Source: Pseudomonas sp. A34-9 | Lineage (GTDB): Bacteria > Pseudomonadota > Gammaproteobacteria > Pseudomonadales > Pseudomonadaceae | Length of the DNA stretch: 64,000 bases | Assembly: GCF_029543085.1 (NCBI RefSeq) | Contig: NZ_CP119967.1 | Coordinates: 5,619,001 to 5,683,000 of the forward strand | Direction of reading: 5' to 3' | In this document: positions 32,770-40,967 of the stretch, piece by piece | Layout of the letters: each line of letters opens with the position of its first letter | Numbering within the stretch: position 1 is the first letter of the stretch | Translations under genes and position numbers: made by a program | The notes under the pieces: model-generated | The model's input: only the letters and a program-made list of their open reading frames with translations | What the model was told of the DNA's origin: nothing | The model's database searches: none

Positions 32770-33756
32770 CTAGAGCGGGCTGACGAAACGGTTGTCGACC
32801 AGTTCGTCGTTGCTGACGTTGTACGGTTTGCCCTGCAATTCGCTGGCGGTTTCGTTGGCCAGCTTGATCAGCGGGGCGCTGTCGCCCGGTTTGCCCGGCG
32901 AGCCGAGCAGTTTCTCGCTCATGGCTTGATCGTAGAAGCGCACGCCTTGTGCGGCGGCGGCCAGTTCCTTCGGATCAGACAGGTAACCGCCGACGCCTTT
33001 GGCCATGATTTTGTAGGCGTCTTCCGGATGGTCCTTGGTGTACTGCACGGCTTTGTACAAACCGGCGACCAGCGCCTTGACGTCTTGCGGCTGTTTTTCT
33101 ATGACGCTGCAATTGAGCGCAACCACATCGACGATCACGCCCGGGGTACTGCTGCTGTCGATCAGCACTTTGCCTTGCTGCTTGTCGCGGACCATCGACA
33201 GGTGCGGCTCCCAAGTGACGGCGGCCGGCACGCGACCGGCGATGAACGCGGTGGCGGCATCGTCTGCGGTCATGTTCTGCACGGTGATGTCGCTCATCGT
33301 CATGCCATTCTTTTTCAGCAGGTACGAGAGCCAGAACTGCGAAGTGGAGCCTTCGTTGACCGCGACGGATTTGCCCTTGAGTTCCTGCAGGCTCTTCACA
33401 TCTTTACCGACCAGCACGCCGTCACCGCCATGGCTGTCATCCAGCGCTGCGACTGCCTTGAAGCAGAACTGCGGGCGGTATTTGAGCACTTCATCGATGG
33501 TCGACGCCGAACCGGACAATTGCCCGGACGCCTGCGCGGCCATGTACATCGACGCTTCCTCGACCACCGGCAACTCGACGGTCAGGCCGTTTTCCTTGAA
33601 GTAGCCCAGATCCTGAGCCAGGTAAAGGGTGCCGTAGCCGACCCACGTGGTGTGGCCGATGGACAGGGTGCCGGCCTGGGCGCTGGTCGCGACCGTGGCG
33701 GCCAGGGCGGTGATTGCCAGTGGATGAGTAAGACGAATACACAAGGACTTGATCAT
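32770..33756 (-). CDS. ABC transporter substrate-binding protein (SsuA/TauA/NrtA-like)
   Basis: A 328-residue periplasmic protein with signal peptide (MIKSLCIRLTHPLAITALAA..AQA). The mature part starts TLSIGHTTWVGYGTLYLAQD and shows the two-lobe fold of the sulfonate/taurine/nitrate binding family (LGYFKENGLTVELPVVEEAS, IAGRVPAAVTWEPHLSMVRD). The ligand is unknown; the neighbouring PuuC/KauB-type aldehyde dehydrogenase suggests an amine-derived compound. The ATG at 33756 has GGGAG upstream; a start further upstream is not supported. Confidence 0.92.
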   Translation of the reverse strand: MIKSLCIRLTHPLAITALAATVATSAQAGTLSIGHTTWVGYGTLYLAQDLGYFKENGLTVELPVVEEASMYMAAQASGQLSGSASTIDEVLKYRPQFCFKAVAALDDSHGGDGVLVGKDVKSLQELKGKSVAVNEGSTSQFWLSYLLKKNGMTMSDITVQNMTADDAATAFIAGRVPAAVTWEPHLSMVRDKQQGKVLIDSSSTPGVIVDVVALNCSVIEKQPQDVKALVAGLYKAVQYTKDHPEDAYKIMAKGVGGYLSDPKELAAAAQGVRFYDQAMSEKLLGSPGKPGDSAPLIKLANETASELQGKPYNVSNDELVDNRFVSPL

Positions 33757-34034
33757 GGAGCACTCCCGACGCTGTTGATTTAGTTTTGTCATGGGCAGTA
33801 CGGTCGCCGGCCGTTGTGCAGTTGCTGCCGTTGGTCTCTCGCGGACGCTTGGGCGGACAACATTCGGCTGGCGGGCAAGTTCGATGGTGGCCCATGTGCG
33901 CGGTGAGGAAAATCAGGAAATTGTTGGCTGCAAATGATGAAAAAACTGGGTAGTGCGCACCGCTAAAGGGCGGGGATTGCGGGGGTGCGCAAGGTGGGTG
34001 CAGATCGGGGGGACGCCTGTGACTGACCCACCGC

Positions 34035-34243
34035 ATTCGCGAGCAAGCTCGCTCCCACAATGATCTCGAGCGAACCCTGGATTTGTAGACACCACTGAAT
34101 CTGTAGGAGTGAGCCTGCTCGCGATGGCGGTGTGTCAGACACAGATGTATTAACTGACAGACAGCTATCGCGAGCAGGCTCACTCCTACAGGGGATCTTC
34201 GGTGTGACATAGATCCAGTGTGGGAGCGAGCTTGCTCGCGAAG
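34035..34243. repeat. cluster of four REP units (GAGCGAGCCTGCTCGC type)
   Basis: Units are at 34035-34060, 34101-34127, 34166-34193 and 34219-34243. The second and third form a proper inverted doublet (TGTAGGAGTGAGCCTGC and its inverse) about 40 bases apart; the outer two are the more diverged GTGGGAGCGAGCTTGCTCGC form, in opposite orientation. They occupy the right half of the 501-base gap between the binding-protein and aldehyde dehydrogenase genes. The left half (33757-34034) should hold the ABC operon promoter; no other feature is recognised there. Confidence 0.85.
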
Positions 34244-34257
34244 GGGGCGACTCGGTC

Positions 34258-35748
34258 TCAGCGCAACTGAAACCAGGTGGTTTTCAGCTGGGTGTATTTG
34301 TCGAACGAGTGCAGCGACAGATCGCGGCCGAAACCCGATTGTTTGCCGCCGCCAAAAGGCACCGTAACGTCCAGCGCATCCACCGTATTGACCGACACCG
34401 TGCCCGCGCGCAACTGCCGCGCCACGCGATGTGCGCGGTTGAGGTCATCGGTCCACAGCGAGGCCGCCAGTCCGTACACGCTGTCATTGGCCAAGCTGAT
34501 CGCCTCGGCTTCATCATCGAACGGCATAACCGCCAGCACCGGCCCAAACACCTCGTCACGAAACAGCGGCATGTCGGTTGTTACACCGGTAAAAATGGTC
34601 GGCTCAATAAAATTATCCGAGCCGTTGAAGCGCCGCTGCTCCCCCCCACAAACACGCGTCGCCCCCGACTGCTCGGCACTGCGAATGAAGCGCATGATGC
34701 TCGCCGTCTGCTGGTGATCGACGATCGCGCCAGCACTGCTCTGCGGATCCAGCGGATCCCCCGGCAACCAACGCTCGGCCTGGGCTTTCAGGCGTTCGAC
34801 AAACTCATCATGGATCGAACGCTGCACCAGCAAGCGCGAATTGGCCGAGCAGACTTCACCTTGATTGAAGAAAATCCCGAACGCCGCTTTCTCCGCCGCC
34901 AGATCCAGATCCTGACAATCAGCGAACACCAGATTGGCGCTCTTGCCACCGCACTCCAGCCACACCTGCTTGAGGTTTGATTGCGCGGAATACGCCATGA
35001 AATATTTGCCGACCTGAGTGGAGCCAGTGAACACCAGACAATCGACATCCGCGTGTAACCCCAACGCCTTGCCGGTCTGCTCGCCAAGCCCCGGCAAGAC
35101 GTTCAACACACCCGCCGGCAGCCCCGCTTCCAGCGCCAGCTCAGCCAGACGCAAGGCCGAAAACGGTGACTGCTCGGCCGGTTTGAGAATCACCGAATTG
35201 CCCGCCGCCAATGCCGGCGCAAGCTTCCACGCCGCCATGTCCAACGGGAAATTCCACGGCACGACCGCCGCAACCACACCGAGCGCTTCACGGGTAATCG
35301 TCGCAAACACATTCGGCGCACTGGGCGCGACCTGATCGTAGAGCTTGTCGATGGCTTCGGCGTACCAACGGAACACCCCGGCGGCGCCGGGCACGTCGAT
35401 GTTGTAAGCGTCCATCACCGGTTTGCCCATGTTCAGCGAGTCGAGCAAGGCCAGTTCTTCGCGATGACTCATCAGCAGATCAGCCAAGCGCAGCAGCACT
35501 TGCTTGCGTTCGGCCGGAGAACGTTGCGACCACGTACCGGCCTCAAACACCTGTCGCGCATTGCGCACGGCGGCGTCGACATCCGCCTCACCACACGCGG
35601 CGACATTCGCCAGGCATTGCCCGGTCGCCGGGTTGATCGCGGCGAAGGTCTGCCCCGATTGAGCGGCGCAATATTTGCCGTCGATCACGGCCTGGTCGGG
35701 AAACTTCAATGCAACGGCACGGCGCTGCCACTCTGCAAGCTCGAACAC
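34258..35748 (-). CDS. NAD(P)-dependent aldehyde dehydrogenase (PuuC/KauB type)
   Basis: A 496-residue aldehyde dehydrogenase. The fold is complete: VVPWNFPLDMAAWKLAPALA with the catalytic Asn, LVFTGSTQVGKYFM, the general base Glu in VWLECGGKSANLV, the nucleophile Cys in FNQGEVCSANSRLLV and EVFGPVLAVMPFDDE. Best resemblance is to gamma-glutamyl-gamma-aminobutyraldehyde dehydrogenase PuuC and 4-guanidinobutyraldehyde dehydrogenase KauB, of polyamine or arginine breakdown. GTG at 35748 is chosen because AGGAG precedes it and the length equals PuuC (495); the frame extends upstream into a region with no similarity. It is divergent from a LysR gene. Confidence 0.92.
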   Translation of the reverse strand: MFELAEWQRRAVALKFPDQAVIDGKYCAAQSGQTFAAINPATGQCLANVAACGEADVDAAVRNARQVFEAGTWSQRSPAERKQVLLRLADLLMSHREELALLDSLNMGKPVMDAYNIDVPGAAGVFRWYAEAIDKLYDQVAPSAPNVFATITREALGVVAAVVPWNFPLDMAAWKLAPALAAGNSVILKPAEQSPFSALRLAELALEAGLPAGVLNVLPGLGEQTGKALGLHADVDCLVFTGSTQVGKYFMAYSAQSNLKQVWLECGGKSANLVFADCQDLDLAAEKAAFGIFFNQGEVCSANSRLLVQRSIHDEFVERLKAQAERWLPGDPLDPQSSAGAIVDHQQTASIMRFIRSAEQSGATRVCGGEQRRFNGSDNFIEPTIFTGVTTDMPLFRDEVFGPVLAVMPFDDEAEAISLANDSVYGLAASLWTDDLNRAHRVARQLRAGTVSVNTVDALDVTVPFGGGKQSGFGRDLSLHSFDKYTQLKTTWFQLR

Positions 35749-35969
35749 GACGGATGCTCCTGAGACGTTATTGTGAATCGATGGTCGCTCAGGCCCACGC
35801 GGGCTAAAAATAGTAAAAATATCTTCGCAGGCAATAAAAACACTGGGCAATGACTTCCCCGGAACGCTGCGCAGGTGACTATGGTTGAAGGATAAAAACA
35901 TCGTCGTGCAATGGACGTGGCGGCGCACAAATTGCTTTGAAGTCGAGTCCGCTCGTCCTGAGGTTTGCC

Positions 35970-36884
35970 GTGGCCGCCTACAATTTGCGTCAGCTGAAGT
36001 ATTTCATCACCACCGTCGAATGCGGCAGCGTTGCCGAGGCTTCACGCAAGCTGTACATCGCGCAGCCGGCGATTTCCACCGCGATCAAAGGACTGGAAGA
36101 CAGCTTCGGTGTGCAACTGCTGATCCGTCATCACGCCCAAGGTGTGTCGCTGACGCCAAGCGGTGCGCGGTTTTTTCGCAAGGCGCAAGAGTTGCTGCGC
36201 ATGGCCAAGGAGTTCGAACAGAATGCCCTCGCCGACAATGACGTGGTCGCCGGGCAGATCGATATCGGGTGTTTCGAAACGGTCGCGCCGTTGTACCTGC
36301 CGCAGTTGATCGCCGGGTTCTCGGCGCTGTATCCGGGCGTGAAAATCCGCATTCGCGACGGTGAACAGCAAGAGCTGGTGCAAGGCCTGACGTCAGGCGC
36401 GTTCGATCTGGTGATTCTTTATGAACATGAACTCGACGCGACCATCCAGACCGAACCGCTGATGCCCGCGCAACGCCCGTATGCGCTATTGCCCGCCAAC
36501 CACCGTTTTGCCCAATACAAGCAAGTGTCGCTGCGCGATCTTTGTCTGGATCCGATGATCCTGCTCGACGTGCAGCCGAGCCGGACTTACTTCGTCAGCC
36601 TGTTTGAAGAACTGGGGCTGACGCCGCGAATCGAGTTCAGCTCACCTTCCATCGAGATGGTGCGCGGCATGGTCGGTCAGGGTTTCGGCTTCTCGATTCT
36701 GGTGACCAGACCGCATTCGGAATGCACCTACGACGGCAAGAAAGTCGTGTGCGTGGACATCGTCGAGAACGTCACCGGGTCGGGTTTGGTGGCGGCGTGG
36801 CTCAAGCGCGGGCAACTGACCAAACCGGCGCAGTTGTTCGCCGATTATTGCCGCGAACAACTCACTGCCAAGACCCACCTTTAA
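35970..36884 (+). CDS. LysR family transcriptional regulator
   Basis: A 304-residue regulator with GTG start, TGAGG six bases upstream, beginning VAAYNLRQLKYFITTVECGS. The winged HTH is at residues 4-64 (SVAEASRKLYIAQPAISTAI, GVQLLIRHHAQGVSLTPSG), followed by the two-lobe effector domain (GQIDIGCFETVAPLYLPQLI, RPYALLPANHRFAQYKQVSL). It is divergent from the aldehyde dehydrogenase gene across 221 bases, the usual arrangement for a LysR protein and its target. The effector is unknown. Confidence 0.92.
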   Translation: MAAYNLRQLKYFITTVECGSVAEASRKLYIAQPAISTAIKGLEDSFGVQLLIRHHAQGVSLTPSGARFFRKAQELLRMAKEFEQNALADNDVVAGQIDIGCFETVAPLYLPQLIAGFSALYPGVKIRIRDGEQQELVQGLTSGAFDLVILYEHELDATIQTEPLMPAQRPYALLPANHRFAQYKQVSLRDLCLDPMILLDVQPSRTYFVSLFEELGLTPRIEFSSPSIEMVRGMVGQGFGFSILVTRPHSECTYDGKKVVCVDIVENVTGSGLVAAWLKRGQLTKPAQLFADYCREQLTAKTHL

Positions 36885-36887
36885 CAG

Positions 36888-36990
36888 CAAAAGATCGCAG
36901 CCTGTGGCAGCGCCTACAGTAGATCGAGGTAGCTCCATTATTTGTGGCCGACTTCAATTCTGTAGGAGCTGCCGAAGGCTGCGATCTTTT
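36888..36990. repeat. two separate REP units (GAGCTGCCG type)
   Basis: An inverted unit at 36888-36919 (CAAAAGATCGCAGCCTGTGG...CGCCTACAG) and a direct unit at 36960-36990 (TGTAGGAGCTGCCGAAGGCTGC...). They point away from each other, not towards each other as in a REPIN. They lie between the LysR and hrpB genes, the second almost touching the hrpB stop codon. Confidence 0.75.
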
Positions 36991-36995
36991 GCCCT

Positions 36996-39515
36996 TCAGG
37001 TTCCGCGCGGTTTCGCCCGCGCCGTCGCCTCGGCCACCAACGGATCGTCCGGCCAATAGTGCTTCGGATAGCGGCCCTTCAAATCCTTCTTCACCTCGGC
37101 ATAGGTGCTGCGCCAGAAGTTGGCCAGATCCTGCGTCACCTGCACCGGCCGCCGCGCCGGCGACAGCAGATGCAACTTGACCACCTGTCGTCCGCCGGCA
37201 ATGCGCGGCGTATCCGCCAGACCAAACAATTCCTGCAAACGCACCGCCAGAATCGGTGGAAACTCGCTGTAGTCCAGACGAATCGATGAACCCGACGGCA
37301 CACTCAGATGATGTGGCGCCAGTTCATCAAGCTTTTGCGGCAGCGGCCATGGCAGCAGATTGCGGACGATGCTCGACAGGTCCAGATTGGCGAAATGACT
37401 GAGCCGCGAGACCTTGCCCAGATACGGCATCAGCCAGTCTTCGAGGGTGTTCAGTAACGTCGCGTCGCTGACATCCGGCCACTGACTGTCGTCCTGACTG
37501 TTCAATTCCAACTGCCGCAATAACGCCACGCGCGCCTGCCACTGACGCAATTCCGGCGTCCACGGCAACAGCTCCAGACCTTTGCGCCGCACCAGGTTGA
37601 CCAGCGCCTGACTGCGCGCATTTTCGTCGAGACCGGTCAGCGGTTCACGGCTGAGAATCAGCTCGCCGACCTTGCGCTGCCGCTCGGCACGCAGCACGCC
37701 TTCGCGTTCGTCCCAGTCGAGTTGATCGACATTGCGCACCTGTTCGGCGAGCACCGAATCGAACAGCGCCGGATCGAAATCCGCCGCCAGATAAATCCGT
37801 TCTTCGCGCTGGCCCTGACGGCTGCCGAGATCGGCGATGACGATCCACGGCTCTTTCATCAGGCTGTCCGCTTCGGCGAACAGCGCCGCGCGACCGTTGG
37901 CCAGACGGTATTCGGCGCCACCGGCACGCCGCTGTTGCGCAACACGATCGGGATACGCCAGCGCCAGCAATGCGCCGAGCCAACGCGGATGATCGGGATC
38001 GCTGACCGGCTCACTCGCCTTGCCACGCAGATAACCGCGATATTGCCGCGCCAGTTGCCTGGCGCGCTGCACACCGCCCTGCGCACCTCGAGCCGCACGT
38101 TCTTCACCAGAGAGCAGTACCAGACGACTGTGCAGATCAGCCCCGGCGCCACGCAAGATATCGCGCTCGCCAAGCAGTGCAGCAACATCGCACGCCATGT
38201 TCGCCAGGCCCAACGCCTGACCGCGCAGTAACAAGTGACCGATGCGCGGATGCGCCGGCAGCTCGGCCATGGCTTGACCGTGGGAAGTCAGCGCCTCACT
38301 TTCCAGCGCACCGAGCCGTTGCAGCAAATCCTGCGCCTGTGCATAAGCTGCCGCTGGCGGAACGTCGAGCCACACCAGTTCGCCCGGCGTGACACCCCAG
38401 CGCCCCAATTGCAGCGCGAGGCTGGCGAGATCCGCCGAAAGAATTTCCGCACTGCCATAAGCCGCGAGTTGTTCGTGCTGATCCTGCGACCACAAGCGAT
38501 AGCAAACACCCGGTTCCAATCGTCCGGCGCGGCCCGCGCGCTGAGTGGCGCTGGCTTTGGAAATCCGCTGGGTTTCGAGACGCGTCATGCCGCTGCCGGG
38601 ATCGAAACGCGGCACCCGCGCCAACCCGGCGTCGATGACTACACGCACGCCGTTGATGGTCAGACTGGTCTCGGCGATATTGGTCGCCAGCACCACTTTG
38701 CGCTGGCCGGCCGGCGCTGGATCGATCGCCGCGCGTTGCGCATTGAGGTCGAGTTCACCGTGCAACGGGCAGAGCAACACATCGCTGCGCTCACCGATGG
38801 CATCGGCCAATTGCTGGTGGACGCGGCGGATTTCCGCCTGCCCCGGCAGGAAAACCAACAGACTGCCGGTTTCATCGTGCAGCGCTTCGAGCACGGTTTG
38901 CGTGACGCGTTGATCAATGTACTCGCCGGGCTGAAACGGCCGCCCCCAGCGCATCGTCACCGGATACATGCGCCCTTCGCTGCGCAGGATCGGCGCGTCA
39001 TCCAGCAACCCGGCCAGACGTTCACCTTCCAATGTGGCCGACATCAGCAAAATCTTCAGCGGCTGTTCAGCTCGGAACAGTTCGCGACCGTTCAGACTCA
39101 AGGCCAGTGCCAGATCGGCGTCGAGGCTACGCTCGTGAAATTCGTCGAAGATCAGCAAGCCCACGCCTTCCAGCGCCGGATCATCCTGCAAACGCCGGGT
39201 GAGAATGCCTTCGGTGACCACTTCGATACGGGTATTGGGGCCGACTTTGCTGTCGAGACGAATGCGATAACCGACGGTTTCACCGACCTTCTCGCCCAGC
39301 TCGCTGGCCAGACGTTCCGCCGCTGCACGCGCGGCGAGACGGCGCGGCTCAAGCATCAGAATGGTCTGCCCGGCCAGCCACGCTTCATTGAGCAAGGCCA
39401 AAGGCACGCGGGTGGTTTTACCGGCACCGGGCGGTGCTTCGAGCACAGCTTCGTGGCGCGTCGCCAAGGCTTCACGCAGGGCGGGTAAAACGTCATCGAT
39501 TGGCAAAGAATTCAT
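36996..39515 (-). CDS. hrpB: ATP-dependent helicase HrpB
   Basis: An 839-residue DEAH-type helicase. Motifs: LEAPPGAGKTTRVPLALL (Walker A), LEPRRLAARAAAERL, ILTRRLQDDPALEGVGLLIF with DEFHERSLDADL (DEFH, motif II), LLMSATLEGERL, LATNIAETSLTINGVRVVID, and QRAGRAGRLEPG (motif VI). The C-terminal HrpB-specific part (about 400-830) is complete, including the domain near VKLHLLSPARRPVQVTQDLA. HrpB is a near-universal proteobacterial helicase of poorly known cellular role; some homologues act on mRNA. The ATG at 39515 follows GGGAG. Confidence 0.96.
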   Translation of the reverse strand: MNSLPIDDVLPALREALATRHEAVLEAPPGAGKTTRVPLALLNEAWLAGQTILMLEPRRLAARAAAERLASELGEKVGETVGYRIRLDSKVGPNTRIEVVTEGILTRRLQDDPALEGVGLLIFDEFHERSLDADLALALSLNGRELFRAEQPLKILLMSATLEGERLAGLLDDAPILRSEGRMYPVTMRWGRPFQPGEYIDQRVTQTVLEALHDETGSLLVFLPGQAEIRRVHQQLADAIGERSDVLLCPLHGELDLNAQRAAIDPAPAGQRKVVLATNIAETSLTINGVRVVIDAGLARVPRFDPGSGMTRLETQRISKASATQRAGRAGRLEPGVCYRLWSQDQHEQLAAYGSAEILSADLASLALQLGRWGVTPGELVWLDVPPAAAYAQAQDLLQRLGALESEALTSHGQAMAELPAHPRIGHLLLRGQALGLANMACDVAALLGERDILRGAGADLHSRLVLLSGEERAARGAQGGVQRARQLARQYRGYLRGKASEPVSDPDHPRWLGALLALAYPDRVAQQRRAGGAEYRLANGRAALFAEADSLMKEPWIVIADLGSRQGQREERIYLAADFDPALFDSVLAEQVRNVDQLDWDEREGVLRAERQRKVGELILSREPLTGLDENARSQALVNLVRRKGLELLPWTPELRQWQARVALLRQLELNSQDDSQWPDVSDATLLNTLEDWLMPYLGKVSRLSHFANLDLSSIVRNLLPWPLPQKLDELAPHHLSVPSGSSIRLDYSEFPPILAVRLQELFGLADTPRIAGGRQVVKLHLLSPARRPVQVTQDLANFWRSTYAEVKKDLKGRYPKHYWPDDPLVAEATARAKPRGT

Positions 39516-39625
39516 GCTGGCTCCCAAACAGAGGGCCGAGTATAACGGCGAACTGCCGGGCGTTCGTCAGGGTCTTAATTCCAGACGACTACGCTTCGTT
39601 TTCAAATGACTCAGGAGATTTCCCC

Positions 39626-40045
39626 ATGCGCTTACCTTTTCGCCTGATCGGCGGTGTACTGGTCGCCACCCTGCTCACGCAAATCACCGCGTGCGGTTCG
39701 ATTTTCTACCCGGACCGGCGCGGTCAGATCGACGGCAAAGTCGACCCGGCGATTGCCGTGCTCGACGCCGTGGGCCTGCTGTTCTACATCATTCCCGGGC
39801 TGATCGCGTTCGCCGTCGACTTCGCCACCGGCGCGATCTACTTCGAACCGGGCCACACCGCGCAGATCGATCCAGCCAAGCTCAAGCAAGCCATCGGCCC
39901 GGACGGTCAGGTCGATAATCACAAGTTGCAGGCTATTCTCGAAAGCGAGTTGGGCCGAGACTTCCCACTCGATGATCCTCGCCTGATTCAACATAAAGGC
40001 AGCACCCAGCAACTGGCGATGTTCGGCCTGCAACCCGCCGCCTGA
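39626..40045 (+). CDS. conserved hypothetical lipoprotein
   Basis: A 139-residue lipoprotein: MRLPFRLIGGVLVATLLTQI followed by TAC-GSIF, a lipobox (I-T-A-C) with the lipidated Cys near residue 23. The rest has one hydrophobic segment (DAVGLLFYIIPGLIAFAVDF) and a short charged C-terminus with QAIGPDGQVDNHKLQAILES. Small Pseudomonas lipoproteins like this have been mislabelled as polyribonucleotide nucleotidyltransferase in some genomes; nothing here supports that. AGGAG lies ten bases before the ATG. It is followed by fieF after 13 bases, so it is probably in the same transcript. Confidence 0.88.
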   Translation: MRLPFRLIGGVLVATLLTQITACGSIFYPDRRGQIDGKVDPAIAVLDAVGLLFYIIPGLIAFAVDFATGAIYFEPGHTAQIDPAKLKQAIGPDGQVDNHKLQAILESELGRDFPLDDPRLIQHKGSTQQLAMFGLQPAA

Positions 40046-40058
40046 ATAAGGAAACGCA

Positions 40059-40967
40059 ATGACCTCCAGCCCCGAACATGCTCGCCTGCTGCGGCTGGCG
40101 ACTCGCGCCTCGGTAGCGGTCGCCTGCACGCTGATCGTCGCCAAAGCCATCGCCTGGTGGTTCAGCGGCTCGGTGAGCATGCTCGCCGGCCTGACCGACT
40201 CGGCGCTGGATGGCATCACCTCGATGCTCAATCTGCTGGCGGTGCATTACGCGCTGCGCCCGGCCGATGACGACCACCGTTATGGCCACGGCAAGGCTGA
40301 ATCATTGGCGGGCATGGCGCAGGCATTGTTTATCGGCGGCAGTGCGGTGTTGATCGCGTTTCAGGCGTACGAGCGACTGCACGATCCGCAGCCGCTTGGC
40401 GCGCCATGGCTGAGCATCGGCGTGATCGTGTTTTCACTGCTGCTGACAGCGGCGTTGCTGGTGTTGCAGCATCGGGTGATCAAGCAGACGGGTTCCAACG
40501 CCGTGCGCGCCGACTCGCTGCACTATCGCTCGGACATGTTGCTCAACGGCAGCATCCTGATCGCGCTGGTATTGGCCGGATTCGGTTTTGATCAACTGGA
40601 TGCGTGGTTCGGTCTGGGAATTGCCGGGTACATCTTGTGGAGCGCGATCCAGATCGCCCGGGAAAGTTTTTCGGTGTTGATGGATGAAGAGCTGCCGACG
40701 GACGTCAGTCAGCACATGCTCGAACTGGCCTGCAGTGTGCCAGGGGTGTTGGGCGCGCATGACTTGCGCACGCGGATCTCCGGCAACCACTGGTTCGTGC
40801 AGTTGCACCTGGAGCTGCCGGGGGAATTGACCCTGTCAGTGGCCCACGGCATCAGCGATCAAGCCGCCGATGCCATCCACAAAGCCTACCCGCGAGCCGA
40901 AGTGCTGGTGCACGCCGACCCGCAGGAAGTGGTCAAGTCAGAACAGGCGCAAACCCGGCTTCAGTAA
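40059..40967 (+). CDS. fieF: cation diffusion facilitator (FieF/YiiP type)
   Basis: A 302-residue metal/proton antiporter. Six helices and a C-terminal metal-sensing domain. The metal site residues are visible: DSALD (the two Asp of helix 2, equivalent to Asp45 and Asp49 of E. coli FieF) and HYRSD (His and Asp of helix 5). The loop HRYGHGKAESLAGMAQALFI is the family signature. Alignment to FieF is good over the whole length. It exports Fe2+ or Zn2+. AAGGA lies upstream of the ATG. The stop overlaps the convergent DUF6515 gene by seven bases. Confidence 0.95.
   Translation: MTSSPEHARLLRLATRASVAVACTLIVAKAIAWWFSGSVSMLAGLTDSALDGITSMLNLLAVHYALRPADDDHRYGHGKAESLAGMAQALFIGGSAVLIAFQAYERLHDPQPLGAPWLSIGVIVFSLLLTAALLVLQHRVIKQTGSNAVRADSLHYRSDMLLNGSILIALVLAGFGFDQLDAWFGLGIAGYILWSAIQIARESFSVLMDEELPTDVSQHMLELACSVPGVLGAHDLRTRISGNHWFVQLHLELPGELTLSVAHGISDQAADAIHKAYPRAEVLVHADPQEVVKSEQAQTRLQ

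Noticed and set aside
34035..34243. CRISPR-like array, because of the four repeated units.
   Set aside because: Units are palindromic, alternate in orientation, and spacers differ widely in length; no cas gene nearby. They are REPs.
35749..35928. N-terminal extension of the aldehyde dehydrogenase to an upstream start at 35928.
   Set aside because: The extra 60 residues have no family similarity, and a GTG with AGGAG upstream at 35748 gives the usual length.
39626..40045. Polyribonucleotide nucleotidyltransferase, as some homologues are labelled.
   Set aside because: The protein is a 139-residue lipoprotein with none of the PNPase domains.
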